A stretch of 64,000 nucleotides of DNA from Polycladidibacter stylochi (GTDB taxonomy: Bacteria > Pseudomonadota > Alphaproteobacteria > Rhizobiales > Stappiaceae), in NCBI RefSeq assembly GCF_001562055.1, contig NZ_LLWE01000029.1, positions 62,001 through 126,000 of the forward strand, written 5' to 3'. The position numbers and the translations under genes are program-made. Positions 26,847 through 35,487 of this stretch are shown piece by piece. The notes under the pieces are model-generated. The model was not told where the DNA came from. It saw only the letters and a list, made by a program, of their open reading frames with translations, and searched no databases. How positions within the stretch are numbered: position 1 is the stretch's first letter; the number at the start of each line of letters is the position of its first letter.

Positions 26847-29463
26847 GGCCTCCATTTTGATCTGTTTCCTGTTGTTCTATTCCCTGGCTATTGGCCAGTT
26901 GGCCGGACTTCAATTGCATTTGCCTTGGAAATTGCGAAGCAATTTCTGGGTCCGTTGTACCGACAATAAGTGTTTTATTTCGCAAATACTTTTGAAGAGC
27001 TTCTCGCCTTTGTTGTCCTTCAAGGGTTTTACTCGCAAGTGCCTCATCCAGTATGACAATATCGGCTTGTTTCATGAGTGCTCGCACCAAACCAAGCTGC
27101 CTCTTTTGATTGTCATTCAGGCGTGCACCAGCTATGCCTACATGGTACTCTAGTCCAGCCAACCTAATGGGCTTTACTAGGGAGTTGTCCTCGACCATTT
27201 CACGTATTACAGTTTCTATTCTTTGACGTGCGTCACGTTTTGTCAGTTTAACGGTACCGAATATGATGTTTGCTTCTACGCTTAAGTTTTGCATATAGGT
27301 CTTTTCATCAAAAAGTTCCAGTTGAGCTGGATATTGCGATGTTTCATCAATAAATTTATTACGCATCGTCACTATTTGAGCTTGAAAATCCTCAGTAACT
27401 ACACCAAGGCGGTGTTTGGTTGGTACAAGTCGCAACGCTATTGAAACCAGCTTCTTCTTATCTTTGTCAGATGGGGGGCGCTTTGACATCCCGGGGCCAC
27501 ATTGCTGCAACAATGATTGATAATGGGGCAAGTCGTCGTAGCTTATAAAGGCGTACGTAGAAAACAACTCACTATCAGGGCTGATATCTGCAAAGAGCTC
27601 AACCATTAGACTAATGGTTTGATAGCCCATTGTAACAAGTGGTTCATACAGCCCCGATTTTTCTATAAATGTCTTTATTCGTTTGTCTGCTAATAAATCT
27701 TCTAGTTTAAAGCCTGTTGTTCGCGGCACTGCATAAAACAGATTTTGCACCAATGTTGCTGACTTGTTGAAGCGATCACGCTCCCATGGCTCTATTAGCT
27801 TTGCGAGTGAGCTGTCATTTTTACAGGCTTTAGCAAATTCTTCTCTAAGTTTGAGAATGTCGATTTGCAGCTCATGGTGATCGTCCTTATTGAGGATAGC
27901 TTGCAGGCCAAGTCGATATAAATCTTGTGAAAGCCCTGTCTCTTCACATATTTCCAAGATATTATTATCAAGCTGTTGTGGTTGTGTGACGTTGGCAGTA
28001 GCCAAGTCATCCCAATTGGCGATTGAAAGGAGTTGAGGGTTGGATGTCATTTTAGCTTCGTATAGCCAGCGTTGCATTTCTCTTTGGCTTTGTTTGTCGA
28101 GAAGTGGAAGCGATTGCGGGCGGTGGCGCAAACCATAACAAATGTTGTCACGAAGTGTTCCGGTCCAAATGTGTGGCTTGGGACCCGCATATGCAATTTT
28201 TCGCCCCAATGTTGCTTCGCTCATCATTGAAAGACAATGTCCGGCCGCTTTTACCACCCCTTTATCGGGGTCAAGCAGGCCCGCCATTATCATGAGGAGG
28301 TCTTTGCGGCCGTCCGCTTCGCTCCCTAGAATTGAACAGTGTTCTGCATACGGGATTTGACAGTTTATATTATCAAGCTCGCTGGCACCGACCTCGGCTT
28401 GGTAGACAACGTCCTCTAACACAAGGGGACCTTTTAGGGATTGGACTTCATCACTCGTGAGCTTTTGTATGCTCTTTAAGTTTGCGGGATCGAAATTCTC
28501 AATCACTGTCTGGTATTTAATGTTTACATCTGCGGTAAGCTGATAATATGCAAGCAACTCTTTCCATGGGCCTGCCAGGTCTTTATAGGCAGCAATAACC
28601 GCCAATAATGCCCCAATGCTCAGCTCGCCTTTAATAGCCAGATAGCCACCAATTAAATAGAAAAAGAAAGGGGTTAGCTGGTTCATAAAGTTATTGATGA
28701 ACTTTATGAGGTATTTTCGGTTATATATATCAAAACGAATTTTAAAGTTCTTGTAGAGGCGATCAGCAAAATCGGCGCTGTGATACGCACTGGTATCGTT
28801 GGCGTGAATATCGGTAACACCTTGTATTGTTTCACCAAGACGATCGGCCATTACCCTTACATTTTGAACCCGCTGACGTGACAGCCTTAAAACACGTTTT
28901 TGTAGCTTAGGGATAATATAGCCTTGGATGGGGTATAGACTAATTGCTGCTAGCCCCAAGTAAGCGTCTTGCATGAAAATGAAGCCAATTTGCACAGCCA
29001 GCATACCACCTTGATAAGCCGGTAGAGCTAACGCTTCGCCTATGAAGCCGCCCACGGCCTCTACTTCTGCTGTTACCATCGGGATTATCTGACCCGAGCT
29101 GACTTTTTTAAAGTGAGATAGCGGGAAGCGCAGCACGCGCTGATACAAGTCAAAACGCAAGCGCCTGAGCATACGCTCTCCCAAACGGCCCTTATAGATA
29201 TTCAAGAATAATTTGAAGCCATTGCTAACAATAACTAAAAATAGAAAAAGCAAACAAAGAACTAGTAAATACTCAATTTGCCCCAGACTATAACCTGCAA
29301 TATTTTTTGGAAAGTCTGTACCACTTATCGCTTCATTCGTGATTTGTTTTGGCAATTCAAGCAGTATATAACTAACGGGATAGGAAAGACATGTGGCAAA
29401 CAATATGACAAGTTGGTAACGGGAGGAGTAACTCCAGATAAACTTGATAAGGCTCTTTTCCAT
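26833..29463 (-). CDS. ABC exporter-like protein with a degenerate, insertion-bearing ATPase domain
   Basis: An 876-residue protein. Residues 1-310 form an ABC exporter membrane domain with about six helices. The ATPase part starts near 345 but is atypical: the Walker A place reads GSEADGRKD (380-388) in place of GxxGxGKS, a Q-loop-like stretch with TGTLRDNICYG ends at 444, then about 280 residues of helical, charged sequence follow, then a second Q-loop-like NLSVEANIIFG (726-736), a weak signature LNDNQKRQ (782-789), Walker B IVILDEA (802-808), and no His switch (VGTTDPE). ATP hydrolysis may be lost or altered. It heads the minus-strand unit with the cyclic-nucleotide-binding protein, whose start it overlaps. 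Substrate unknown. Confidence 0.85.
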   Translation of the reverse strand: MEKSLIKFIWSYSSRYQLVILFATCLSYPVSYILLELPKQITNEAISGTDFPKNIAGYSLGQIEYLLVLCLLFLFLVIVSNGFKLFLNIYKGRLGERMLRRLRFDLYQRVLRFPLSHFKKVSSGQIIPMVTAEVEAVGGFIGEALALPAYQGGMLAVQIGFIFMQDAYLGLAAISLYPIQGYIIPKLQKRVLRLSRQRVQNVRVMADRLGETIQGVTDIHANDTSAYHSADFADRLYKNFKIRFDIYNRKYLIKFINNFMNQLTPFFFYLIGGYLAIKGELSIGALLAVIAAYKDLAGPWKELLAYYQLTADVNIKYQTVIENFDPANLKSIQKLTSDEVQSLKGPLVLEDVVYQAEVGASELDNINCQIPYAEHCSILGSEADGRKDLLMIMAGLLDPDKGVVKAAGHCLSMMSEATLGRKIAYAGPKPHIWTGTLRDNICYGLRHRPQSLPLLDKQSQREMQRWLYEAKMTSNPQLLSIANWDDLATANVTQPQQLDNNILEICEETGLSQDLYRLGLQAILNKDDHHELQIDILKLREEFAKACKNDSSLAKLIEPWERDRFNKSATLVQNLFYAVPRTTGFKLEDLLADKRIKTFIEKSGLYEPLVTMGYQTISLMVELFADISPDSELFSTYAFISYDDLPHYQSLLQQCGPGMSKRPPSDKDKKKLVSIALRLVPTKHRLGVVTEDFQAQIVTMRNKFIDETSQYPAQLELFDEKTYMQNLSVEANIIFGTVKLTKRDARQRIETVIREMVEDNSLVKPIRLAGLEYHVGIAGARLNDNQKRQLGLVRALMKQADIVILDEALASKTLEGQQRREALQKYLRNKTLIVGTTDPEIASQFPRQMQLKSGQLANSQGIEQQETDQNGGHDDN

Positions 29464-29746
29464 TATCTTTCCATCTTTTTATTATTTTTTAAACGTTGTT
29501 CGAGCGATGTCTTCCAATTCCCTGAGCTTCCAACTATCACCTTTGAATGAATTTATTATTTATAAAAAACTATGAAATGTCGTGTATTTATAATTCATAT
29601 ATTCGATTTAACTATATGATAATATCAATATACTGATTTTATACTGCGATAACTCAGTAATAATAACCAGTATATTGAACCGGTAGGAATGAATACCCTA
29701 TGTTCGATGAATAAGTGAACTCATTAGAGCCGTTGAGGGAATAAAC
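29464..29746. promoter_or_regulatory. Divergent control region with an array of TATACTG half-sites
   Basis: This AT-rich 283-base region separates the ABC/cyclase unit from the glycan operon. TATACTG occurs at 29629-29635 and 29640-29646 (11 bases apart, one helical turn), with inverted CAGTAAT at 29655-29661 and CAGTATA at 29668-29674. The outer arms form an 11-bp perfect inverted repeat (29625-29635 with 29668-29678). This looks like an operator for a dimeric or tetrameric regulator. Confidence 0.5.
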
Positions 29747-31027
29747 TTGAGTGCTGCGCGTATCCTCATTTATAGCCACGATACATTCGGGCTAGGTCAT
29801 TTGCGCCGGTGCAGAACCATCGCGCATGCGCTTGTGGCTTCTCGCGAGGATCTTTCGGTTTTAATCATCTCCGGCTCTCCAATCATTGGCCGGTTCGAGT
29901 TTCGCTCACGCGTTGACTTTGTACGCATACCAGGGGTTATTAAACTTCGCGGGGGGGATTATACCTCCATGTCATTACCACTTGGTATTGATGAAACCGT
30001 GAAGATACGTGCTTCAATTATCGAGCATACCGCTAAGATATTTACCCCTGATATGATGATTGTTGACAAAGAACCCCTAGGGCTTCGCGGCGAAATTCAG
30101 CCAAGCTTAAGCTACCTTAAACAAAGAGGAACCAAGCTTGTTTTGGGCCTAAGGGATGTTATGGATGATCCCAATATATTGCGTGAGGAGTGGCAACGGA
30201 AAAACGCTTTGCCTGCCTTAGAAGAATACTATGATCAACTTTGGGTTTATGGGCCGAGTTACATGACAAACCCTTTACAGGGTATAGAAATGCCCAAATC
30301 TGTTCGCGAGAAAATACGCTATACCGGCTACCTGCGACGTTCACGTATTAAGCTGGCCCAAAATATTGAAAAGCCGTTTGGGGAAACACCGTTCATTCTG
30401 GTAAGCCCTGGGGGTGGCGGAGATGGAGCTGAGCTGGTTGACTGGGTTATCCGTGCTTACGAGTCGCAAAGCGCCCCCTTATTTCCAGCTCTCATTGTTT
30501 TAGGACCATTCTTACCGCAGGCGCAAGCGGAGGCATTTAAAGAGCGGGCAGCGCGGTTACGTGATGTGGAGATTATTCGCTTCACCTCCAACCTAGAGCA
30601 GTACATGCAAGCCTCTACAGCTGTTGTTGGCATGGGGGGCTATAACACTTTTTGCGAGATTTTATCCTACGACAAGCCAGCGCTATTAGTACCACGTATT
30701 CAGCCGAGACGAGAGCAGGCCATTCGAGCAGAGCAAGCCAAAACCTTAGGCTTGGTGCAGGTGTTACCAATCGATTCTTATCCCGAAGTGTCCCCCATGG
30801 TTGCAGCGCTTCGGCAACTCCCTGCTGCGCCGCACCCCTCCCGCTTTAACAGTTCTATGATGCTGACTGGCTTAGAGCGTGTTCAAGAGTTAAGCAAGGA
30901 GCTGCTTGATACAAAGGTCCATGATAAAGGTATTGTAGAGCCGCAAAAACCACATCGCGCAAAAGCAAGCAGCGAACAACTCATCCATTTTCCGCCTAGC
31001 AGCTTACCACCACGTGCAAAAGAATAG
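29747..31027 (+). CDS. Predicted glycosyltransferase, MurG/GT28-like (COG4671 type)
   Basis: A 426-residue GT-B fold protein. The N-terminus has YSHDTFGLGHLRRC (about 9-22), the acceptor-side glycine loop of MurG-like enzymes, and the C-terminal half has a nucleotide-sugar site with LVSPGGGGDGAE and the GMGGYNTFCEIL motif. It probably moves a sugar from a nucleotide donor to a glycan or lipid acceptor at the inner face of the membrane. The start is TTG after GAGGG. It is the first gene of a five-gene operon; a related protein is encoded fourth in the same operon. Confidence 0.82.
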   Translation: MSAARILIYSHDTFGLGHLRRCRTIAHALVASREDLSVLIISGSPIIGRFEFRSRVDFVRIPGVIKLRGGDYTSMSLPLGIDETVKIRASIIEHTAKIFTPDMMIVDKEPLGLRGEIQPSLSYLKQRGTKLVLGLRDVMDDPNILREEWQRKNALPALEEYYDQLWVYGPSYMTNPLQGIEMPKSVREKIRYTGYLRRSRIKLAQNIEKPFGETPFILVSPGGGGDGAELVDWVIRAYESQSAPLFPALIVLGPFLPQAQAEAFKERAARLRDVEIIRFTSNLEQYMQASTAVVGMGGYNTFCEILSYDKPALLVPRIQPRREQAIRAEQAKTLGLVQVLPIDSYPEVSPMVAALRQLPAAPHPSRFNSSMMLTGLERVQELSKELLDTKVHDKGIVEPQKPHRAKASSEQLIHFPPSSLPPRAKE

Positions 31028-31038
31028 GGTTCGATCTT

Positions 31039-32292
31039 ATGAAACGTCTTGCAGTGGTGTTGAAAGGATATCCGCGTTTATCTGAAAGTTTCATAGCGCA
31101 GGAAATCTATGGTTTGGAACAACGTGGCTTCAAGATTCTCATCATCGCACTTCGTGCTCCTCACGACCCATTTTTGCACGAAGTTCATAGGATGATACGC
31201 GCTGAAGTACATTACCTACCCGAATATCCTGATGAAAAGGACGCGCGGGTGAGTAAGGCGGTTTCTTGGGCACAAAAAAACGCAAATTATGATAGGCTAT
31301 TGGAGTTGCAAGAGCACCGCAAAACCGCTTTACGATGCTCGAATTCATATGATGACAGAGAGGAGCAGCAACGCTTTTTGCAGGCGTGTGTGCTAGCCCA
31401 TGAGCTGCCAGAGGATGTCGGCTGGTTGCACGTGCACTATTTGCATAGCCCTTGTACTGTACTTGCCTACAGTGCTTGCCTGCTCGGCCGCCCCTGGTCA
31501 TTTTCGGCCCATGCCAAAGATATTTGGACCAGTAGGCCTGAAGAGCTACGTTTAAAGCTTCGTCATGCCAGCTGGGGGGTCAGTTGCACGCGCTATAACG
31601 TCAAGTATCTCCAAGAATTGAGTGATACCCCACAGAAGGTTTCACTCGTATATCATGGTTTAAAGTCGCAGGACTTTCCTGTTGTGAATGTGCAGCGTAG
31701 TTTCCAGCAAAAAGCATTTAATCCGCCCTTTGAAATCGTTAGTGTCGGGCGGCTTGTGGCGAAGAAAGGTTATGAAGACCTTTTAACAGCGCTTGGCAAT
31801 CTCCCTACAGAGTTTGAGTGGCAACTAACGCATATTGGTGCCGGTGAACTGAATGATGAGCTCCAACAACTGGCTGGTGAGCTTGGTATAGATCAGCGTG
31901 TGCGATTTTTAGGAGCCCTGCCACGCGATCAAGTCATTTGCCACCTACGCAAAGCCGACTTGTTCGTTTTGGCATGTAAAATTGCAAAGGATGGAGATAG
32001 GGACGGCCTACCCAATGTTATTATGGAGGCCATGTTGCTTGGCGTTCCTTGCCTCTCAACATCTATTTCGGCCATTCCCGAGATCATTGATGATGGTGAA
32101 ACTGGATATCTGGTTCCACCCGATATGCCAAATGCATTAAAAGAAGCGATTTTGGACCTGGCACATAACGATGGGTTGCGGTTGCAATTGGCACTAAACG
32201 GGCAGCGACGTGTCCTACAGAATTTTAATAGTGAGAGTTTACTGGACCAGCTGGCTACCCGCTTTGAAAGAAGCATTGGGGCTAGCCAATGA
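31039..32292 (+). CDS. Glycosyltransferase family 4 (WcaL-like)
   Basis: A 417-residue GT-B glycosyltransferase. The N-terminal KGYPRLSESFIAQEI is typical of WcaL/AmsK-type exopolysaccharide enzymes. The C-terminal family 1 domain starts near SVGRLVAKKGYEDL and ends with the donor site DGLPNVIMEAM, in which the first acid of the usual E-x7-E pair is Asp. It starts 11 bases after the previous gene and overlaps the next by 4 bases, so the three are translated together. Confidence 0.88.
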   Translation: MKRLAVVLKGYPRLSESFIAQEIYGLEQRGFKILIIALRAPHDPFLHEVHRMIRAEVHYLPEYPDEKDARVSKAVSWAQKNANYDRLLELQEHRKTALRCSNSYDDREEQQRFLQACVLAHELPEDVGWLHVHYLHSPCTVLAYSACLLGRPWSFSAHAKDIWTSRPEELRLKLRHASWGVSCTRYNVKYLQELSDTPQKVSLVYHGLKSQDFPVVNVQRSFQQKAFNPPFEIVSVGRLVAKKGYEDLLTALGNLPTEFEWQLTHIGAGELNDELQQLAGELGIDQRVRFLGALPRDQVICHLRKADLFVLACKIAKDGDRDGLPNVIMEAMLLGVPCLSTSISAIPEIIDDGETGYLVPPDMPNALKEAILDLAHNDGLRLQLALNGQRRVLQNFNSESLLDQLATRFERSIGASQ

Positions 32293-33416
32293 AAATTGCC
32301 TGTACGTTTCCCTTAGGCGCTCCTGAGGATACTGCCATTTCCGGGGACCGACAAATGGCGCGGCAGATCGTAAGAGGTTTGCAAAAACTGGGACATTGCG
32401 TGGTTCCCATGACACCATTTTGTAGCTGGCAACGGCATGCAGGCCGACGGCGCGCCAAACTCTTGCAAAGTCAAGGCGTTCAAATTGCTCAAAGTGATAT
32501 TCGGGCATGGGTCAATTGTCACTCTCCCCTTCCCCAAGCTGTCGTTTGTTATCACCTTTATCACCGCGCACCCGATTATCAAGGAGCATATATCGCCCGG
32601 TATTTTAAAATACCCTATGTGATCATTGAGGGTAGTTATGCGCCAAAGCGTGCGCTTGGGCCATGGTCCTACGGGTTTTATCAATCACGCGGTATGTTAC
32701 GACAAGCCGATGCTGTGGCCGCCATGACACAAGCTGATTTACAGTGCTTGAAACGAGTTGTGGCACCACATAGGCTATTGAACTTTCGCCCCTTTTGGGA
32801 TGGAAAAGTATCTAGCAGCGTAAAGCGCGAAAGTGATGAAGCAGCAACTAACTGTTGTCGTTTGCTTTGCGTTGCCATGATGCGTTATGGGGATAAATAC
32901 AAATCCTATGTTGCGTTGGCCCAAGCCTTATCATTGCTCAAAAACCGCCGTTGGCAGTTGACGATTGTTGGCGATGGCCCCGCCCGCCGTGATATTGAAC
33001 AACTGTTTGTTCACTTTTCTCCGCAAACTGTAAACTTTGTTGGTCGCATTTCTCCCAGCAAAATGAGCAGATATTACCAAAGGGCTGATATCTTTATTTG
33101 GCCGGCAATTCGCGAAGCTTTCGGAATGGTTTTTCTGGAGGCTCAATTTCACGGTCTTCCTGTTGTTGCAGGGCATTCTCTTGGTGTTGGTGATGTGGTT
33201 TACGATCAACAAAGCGGGCTGTTATTACCTGAAGGAGATGTCAAAAAACTGGCTGAAAACCTGGCAAAACTTATGGACCAGCCACCACTTCGCTTCACCA
33301 TGGGGCAAACAGCCCAAAGGCTTATGAACGAACGGCATAGTGCTCAAGTGGGTAAACAGCTTATTGCCACAACATTGGAGACTGCCTGCCAAAATTTTGC
33401 TGCTAAGGTTCGCTAG
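32289..33416 (+). CDS. Glycosyltransferase family 4
   Basis: A 375-residue GT-B enzyme. The C-terminal family 1 domain is clear: VGDGPARRDIEQL, VNFVGRISPSKM, and the donor-binding EAFGMVFLE (E-x7-E) with FHGLPVVAG. The N-terminal half is less conserved but keeps the ISGDRQMARQIVRGL opening typical of the fold. It is translationally coupled to the gene before (ATGA overlap). The donor and acceptor are not known. Confidence 0.87.
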   Translation: MKIACTFPLGAPEDTAISGDRQMARQIVRGLQKLGHCVVPMTPFCSWQRHAGRRRAKLLQSQGVQIAQSDIRAWVNCHSPLPQAVVCYHLYHRAPDYQGAYIARYFKIPYVIIEGSYAPKRALGPWSYGFYQSRGMLRQADAVAAMTQADLQCLKRVVAPHRLLNFRPFWDGKVSSSVKRESDEAATNCCRLLCVAMMRYGDKYKSYVALAQALSLLKNRRWQLTIVGDGPARRDIEQLFVHFSPQTVNFVGRISPSKMSRYYQRADIFIWPAIREAFGMVFLEAQFHGLPVVAGHSLGVGDVVYDQQSGLLLPEGDVKKLAENLAKLMDQPPLRFTMGQTAQRLMNERHSAQVGKQLIATTLETACQNFAAKVR

Positions 33417-33470
33417 TGGAAGGGTCGAGAAATTGAGTTAAAAACGGCAATTGCAAGTTATGAGGCTTTA

Positions 33471-34631
33471 ATGGAAGTTTTTATTCATGTGCAACATTTA
33501 CTTGGCAGCGGCCATGTTGTACGCGCTTGCGCCTTAGGGCAAGCTCTTGCAGCGCGTGGAGCTCGCATTCGCATTGCCCATGGCAATAGACTGCCGCCAA
33601 CGCTTAGTTGCGATAATCTGGAGATGGTGGCGCTTCCATTTGCAAAAACGCGTGATGTTTTTTTTAAAGAAATCCTCGACCAACAAGAAAAACCGCTTGA
33701 TGAAGTGTGGTGGCTCAAACGCCTCAAAGCAACCAGAGAGGCACTAGTTGCCAAACCCTGTGATATTTTTATAACTGAAACGTTTCCTTTTGGACGGCGG
33801 AGTTTTGCGCAAGAGTACCTCTACCTCATTTCGCTTGCCCGCAACATGGAAAGAAGACCGCTTGTTGTCAGTTCGATCCGAGATATTCTGGTTAGAAAAA
33901 AACAGGCTTATAAAGAACAATGGATGGCAGCGCAGGCGAGCGAACTCTATGACTTGGTGCTGGTACATAGCGACCCCAGCCTCATTCAGCTTCGTGATAG
34001 TTTCCCTTATACCAGTCTGATTGAGGATAAAATCCACTATACCGGTTTTATCAGCAGTGCCAAAAGCAACACAATAGGTGGTTCAGCAAACGAAAAAGAC
34101 GGCTTTGATGAAATCATCATTTCCTGTGGCGGTGGCGCGGTTGGCTTAAAACTGCTCGAAACCGCTATTGCTTGTCATCGTCTGGCAAGCATGGCCCAAA
34201 GTGGTACATGGCGTATTTTGGTGGGTAATGATATTCATGAGCAGGATTTTTCAAGGTTACAACAGTATCAAAGCGACCGTTTGATCGTAGAGCGGGCACG
34301 CAGCGACTTTACTCGCTTACTCAAGCGAGCCCGGTTATCGGTGTCACAAGCGGGATATAACAGCACACTAGATGTGTTAGGTGCCCAAATTCGTTCTGTG
34401 ATGATACCTTTTAGTCAAGGTCATGAAAGTGAGCAGCTGCAACGCGCGCAAGTCCTACAGGAAAAGTCGCGTGTACAGGTGGTTGAAGAGCACCAACTTA
34501 CACCGCAGAGTTTGGCTTGTGCCATTCAAAAGGCCCTAGCGGCTCCTTTGCCTGAGCTTTCGGTTGATATGAATGGTGCCGAAAACTCAGCGCGTATCTT
34601 GATAGATGCACTTGCCAAGCATCGTAGGTAA
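33471..34631 (+). CDS. Predicted glycosyltransferase, MurG/GT28-like (COG4671 type)
   Basis: A 386-residue protein related in plan to the first gene of the operon: the N-terminal HLLGSGHVVRA loop (9-19), a middle FGRRSFAQEYL segment, the C-terminal IISCGGGAVGLK, and SQAGYNSTLDVL, matching the GYNT motif of the paralogue. It likely transfers a different sugar in the same glycan. GAGG lies before the ATG. The gap to the previous gene is 54 bases. Confidence 0.82.
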   Translation: MEVFIHVQHLLGSGHVVRACALGQALAARGARIRIAHGNRLPPTLSCDNLEMVALPFAKTRDVFFKEILDQQEKPLDEVWWLKRLKATREALVAKPCDIFITETFPFGRRSFAQEYLYLISLARNMERRPLVVSSIRDILVRKKQAYKEQWMAAQASELYDLVLVHSDPSLIQLRDSFPYTSLIEDKIHYTGFISSAKSNTIGGSANEKDGFDEIIISCGGGAVGLKLLETAIACHRLASMAQSGTWRILVGNDIHEQDFSRLQQYQSDRLIVERARSDFTRLLKRARLSVSQAGYNSTLDVLGAQIRSVMIPFSQGHESEQLQRAQVLQEKSRVQVVEEHQLTPQSLACAIQKALAAPLPELSVDMNGAENSARILIDALAKHRR

Positions 34632-34653
34632 GTAAGGCTTAAGAGTAAGCTTC

Positions 34654-35487
34654 ATGACGCAAATACAATTCAAAGATTTTTTGTATGCTGAGTTGGATTG
34701 GTTCAAGGCACGGGGCCGGTGTATTTCTTTTTGGTGGCGTGATGATGATTGTATCCGTGTGACTACAGCGTTGCGCAGGCTGCTTCATATCCAAGAGAGG
34801 CATTCCACGCCTCTGGCGCTTGCTGTTGTTCCATATGCATTTCATCAAGAGACTATAGAACAACAAAGCAAGCTGATTGATTGTTTGCGCCAGCACAAGG
34901 GCGTTAACGTATTTGGGCATGGCTTTTCTCATCGCCCTACAGTGATGGAGCAAACTAGCCTTACTCAAATCAACCGATTGGGCCGTGTTGTGGAGCCAGT
35001 TAAGGCTGAATTTGGCAGCCTATGCGAATTGGCAACAGGTTTGCAGATGATCGCTCAGGGCTTTGAAATAATGCGCGGTAGCTTCAACGGGCTTTTTATG
35101 CCTGTTTTCGTACCACCTTGGAATCGACTGGATCCCAAGTTTTGGCGTTCAATGTCAAAGTGTGGCTACAAAGCTCTAAGCAGTTATGCGTTTACAAAAA
35201 AATTCAGCCCAGAGCAGGTACAAACTCACTTAGACATCATTCATTGGAGAGGGGACAAAGAGTTCTGTGGTTACGATGCGCTCATACACCAACTGGGTTT
35301 GCAGTTTGCGCGGCGGCGCGCTGGTAGCGATGAACCGATTGGCATCCTCTCACACCACTTGGTGCAAGATGATCGCGGTTTTGAGTTTCTAGACTTTTTT
35401 ATTGAGTGCTGTCACCACCACTGTGCTGCTAATTTTCCGCAGCTAGATGTTCTGTTTCAGCTTAACCCCACTGCCCCTGCTAATTAG
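34654..35487 (+). CDS. Polysaccharide deacetylase-like protein
   Basis: A 277-residue protein with a divergent NodB-like layout: WWRDDD at 27-32 in the place of the TFDDG metal-binding motif and HGFSH at 89-93 for the HxxxH motif, followed by VPPWNRLD. Such enzymes remove N-acetyl groups from glycans. It lacks a signal peptide, so it would work in the cytoplasm, on a lipid-linked or nucleotide-linked sugar. It ends the glycan operon 22 bases after the fourth glycosyltransferase, and its stop overlaps the convergent permease gene by 4 bases. Confidence 0.75.
   Translation: MTQIQFKDFLYAELDWFKARGRCISFWWRDDDCIRVTTALRRLLHIQERHSTPLALAVVPYAFHQETIEQQSKLIDCLRQHKGVNVFGHGFSHRPTVMEQTSLTQINRLGRVVEPVKAEFGSLCELATGLQMIAQGFEIMRGSFNGLFMPVFVPPWNRLDPKFWRSMSKCGYKALSSYAFTKKFSPEQVQTHLDIIHWRGDKEFCGYDALIHQLGLQFARRRAGSDEPIGILSHHLVQDDRGFEFLDFFIECCHHHCAANFPQLDVLFQLNPTAPAN

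Noticed and set aside
29464-29746. A CRP-type site (TGTGA-N6-TCACA) expected near cyclic nucleotide genes
   Set aside because: No match to the consensus; the repeats here are TATACTG-like.
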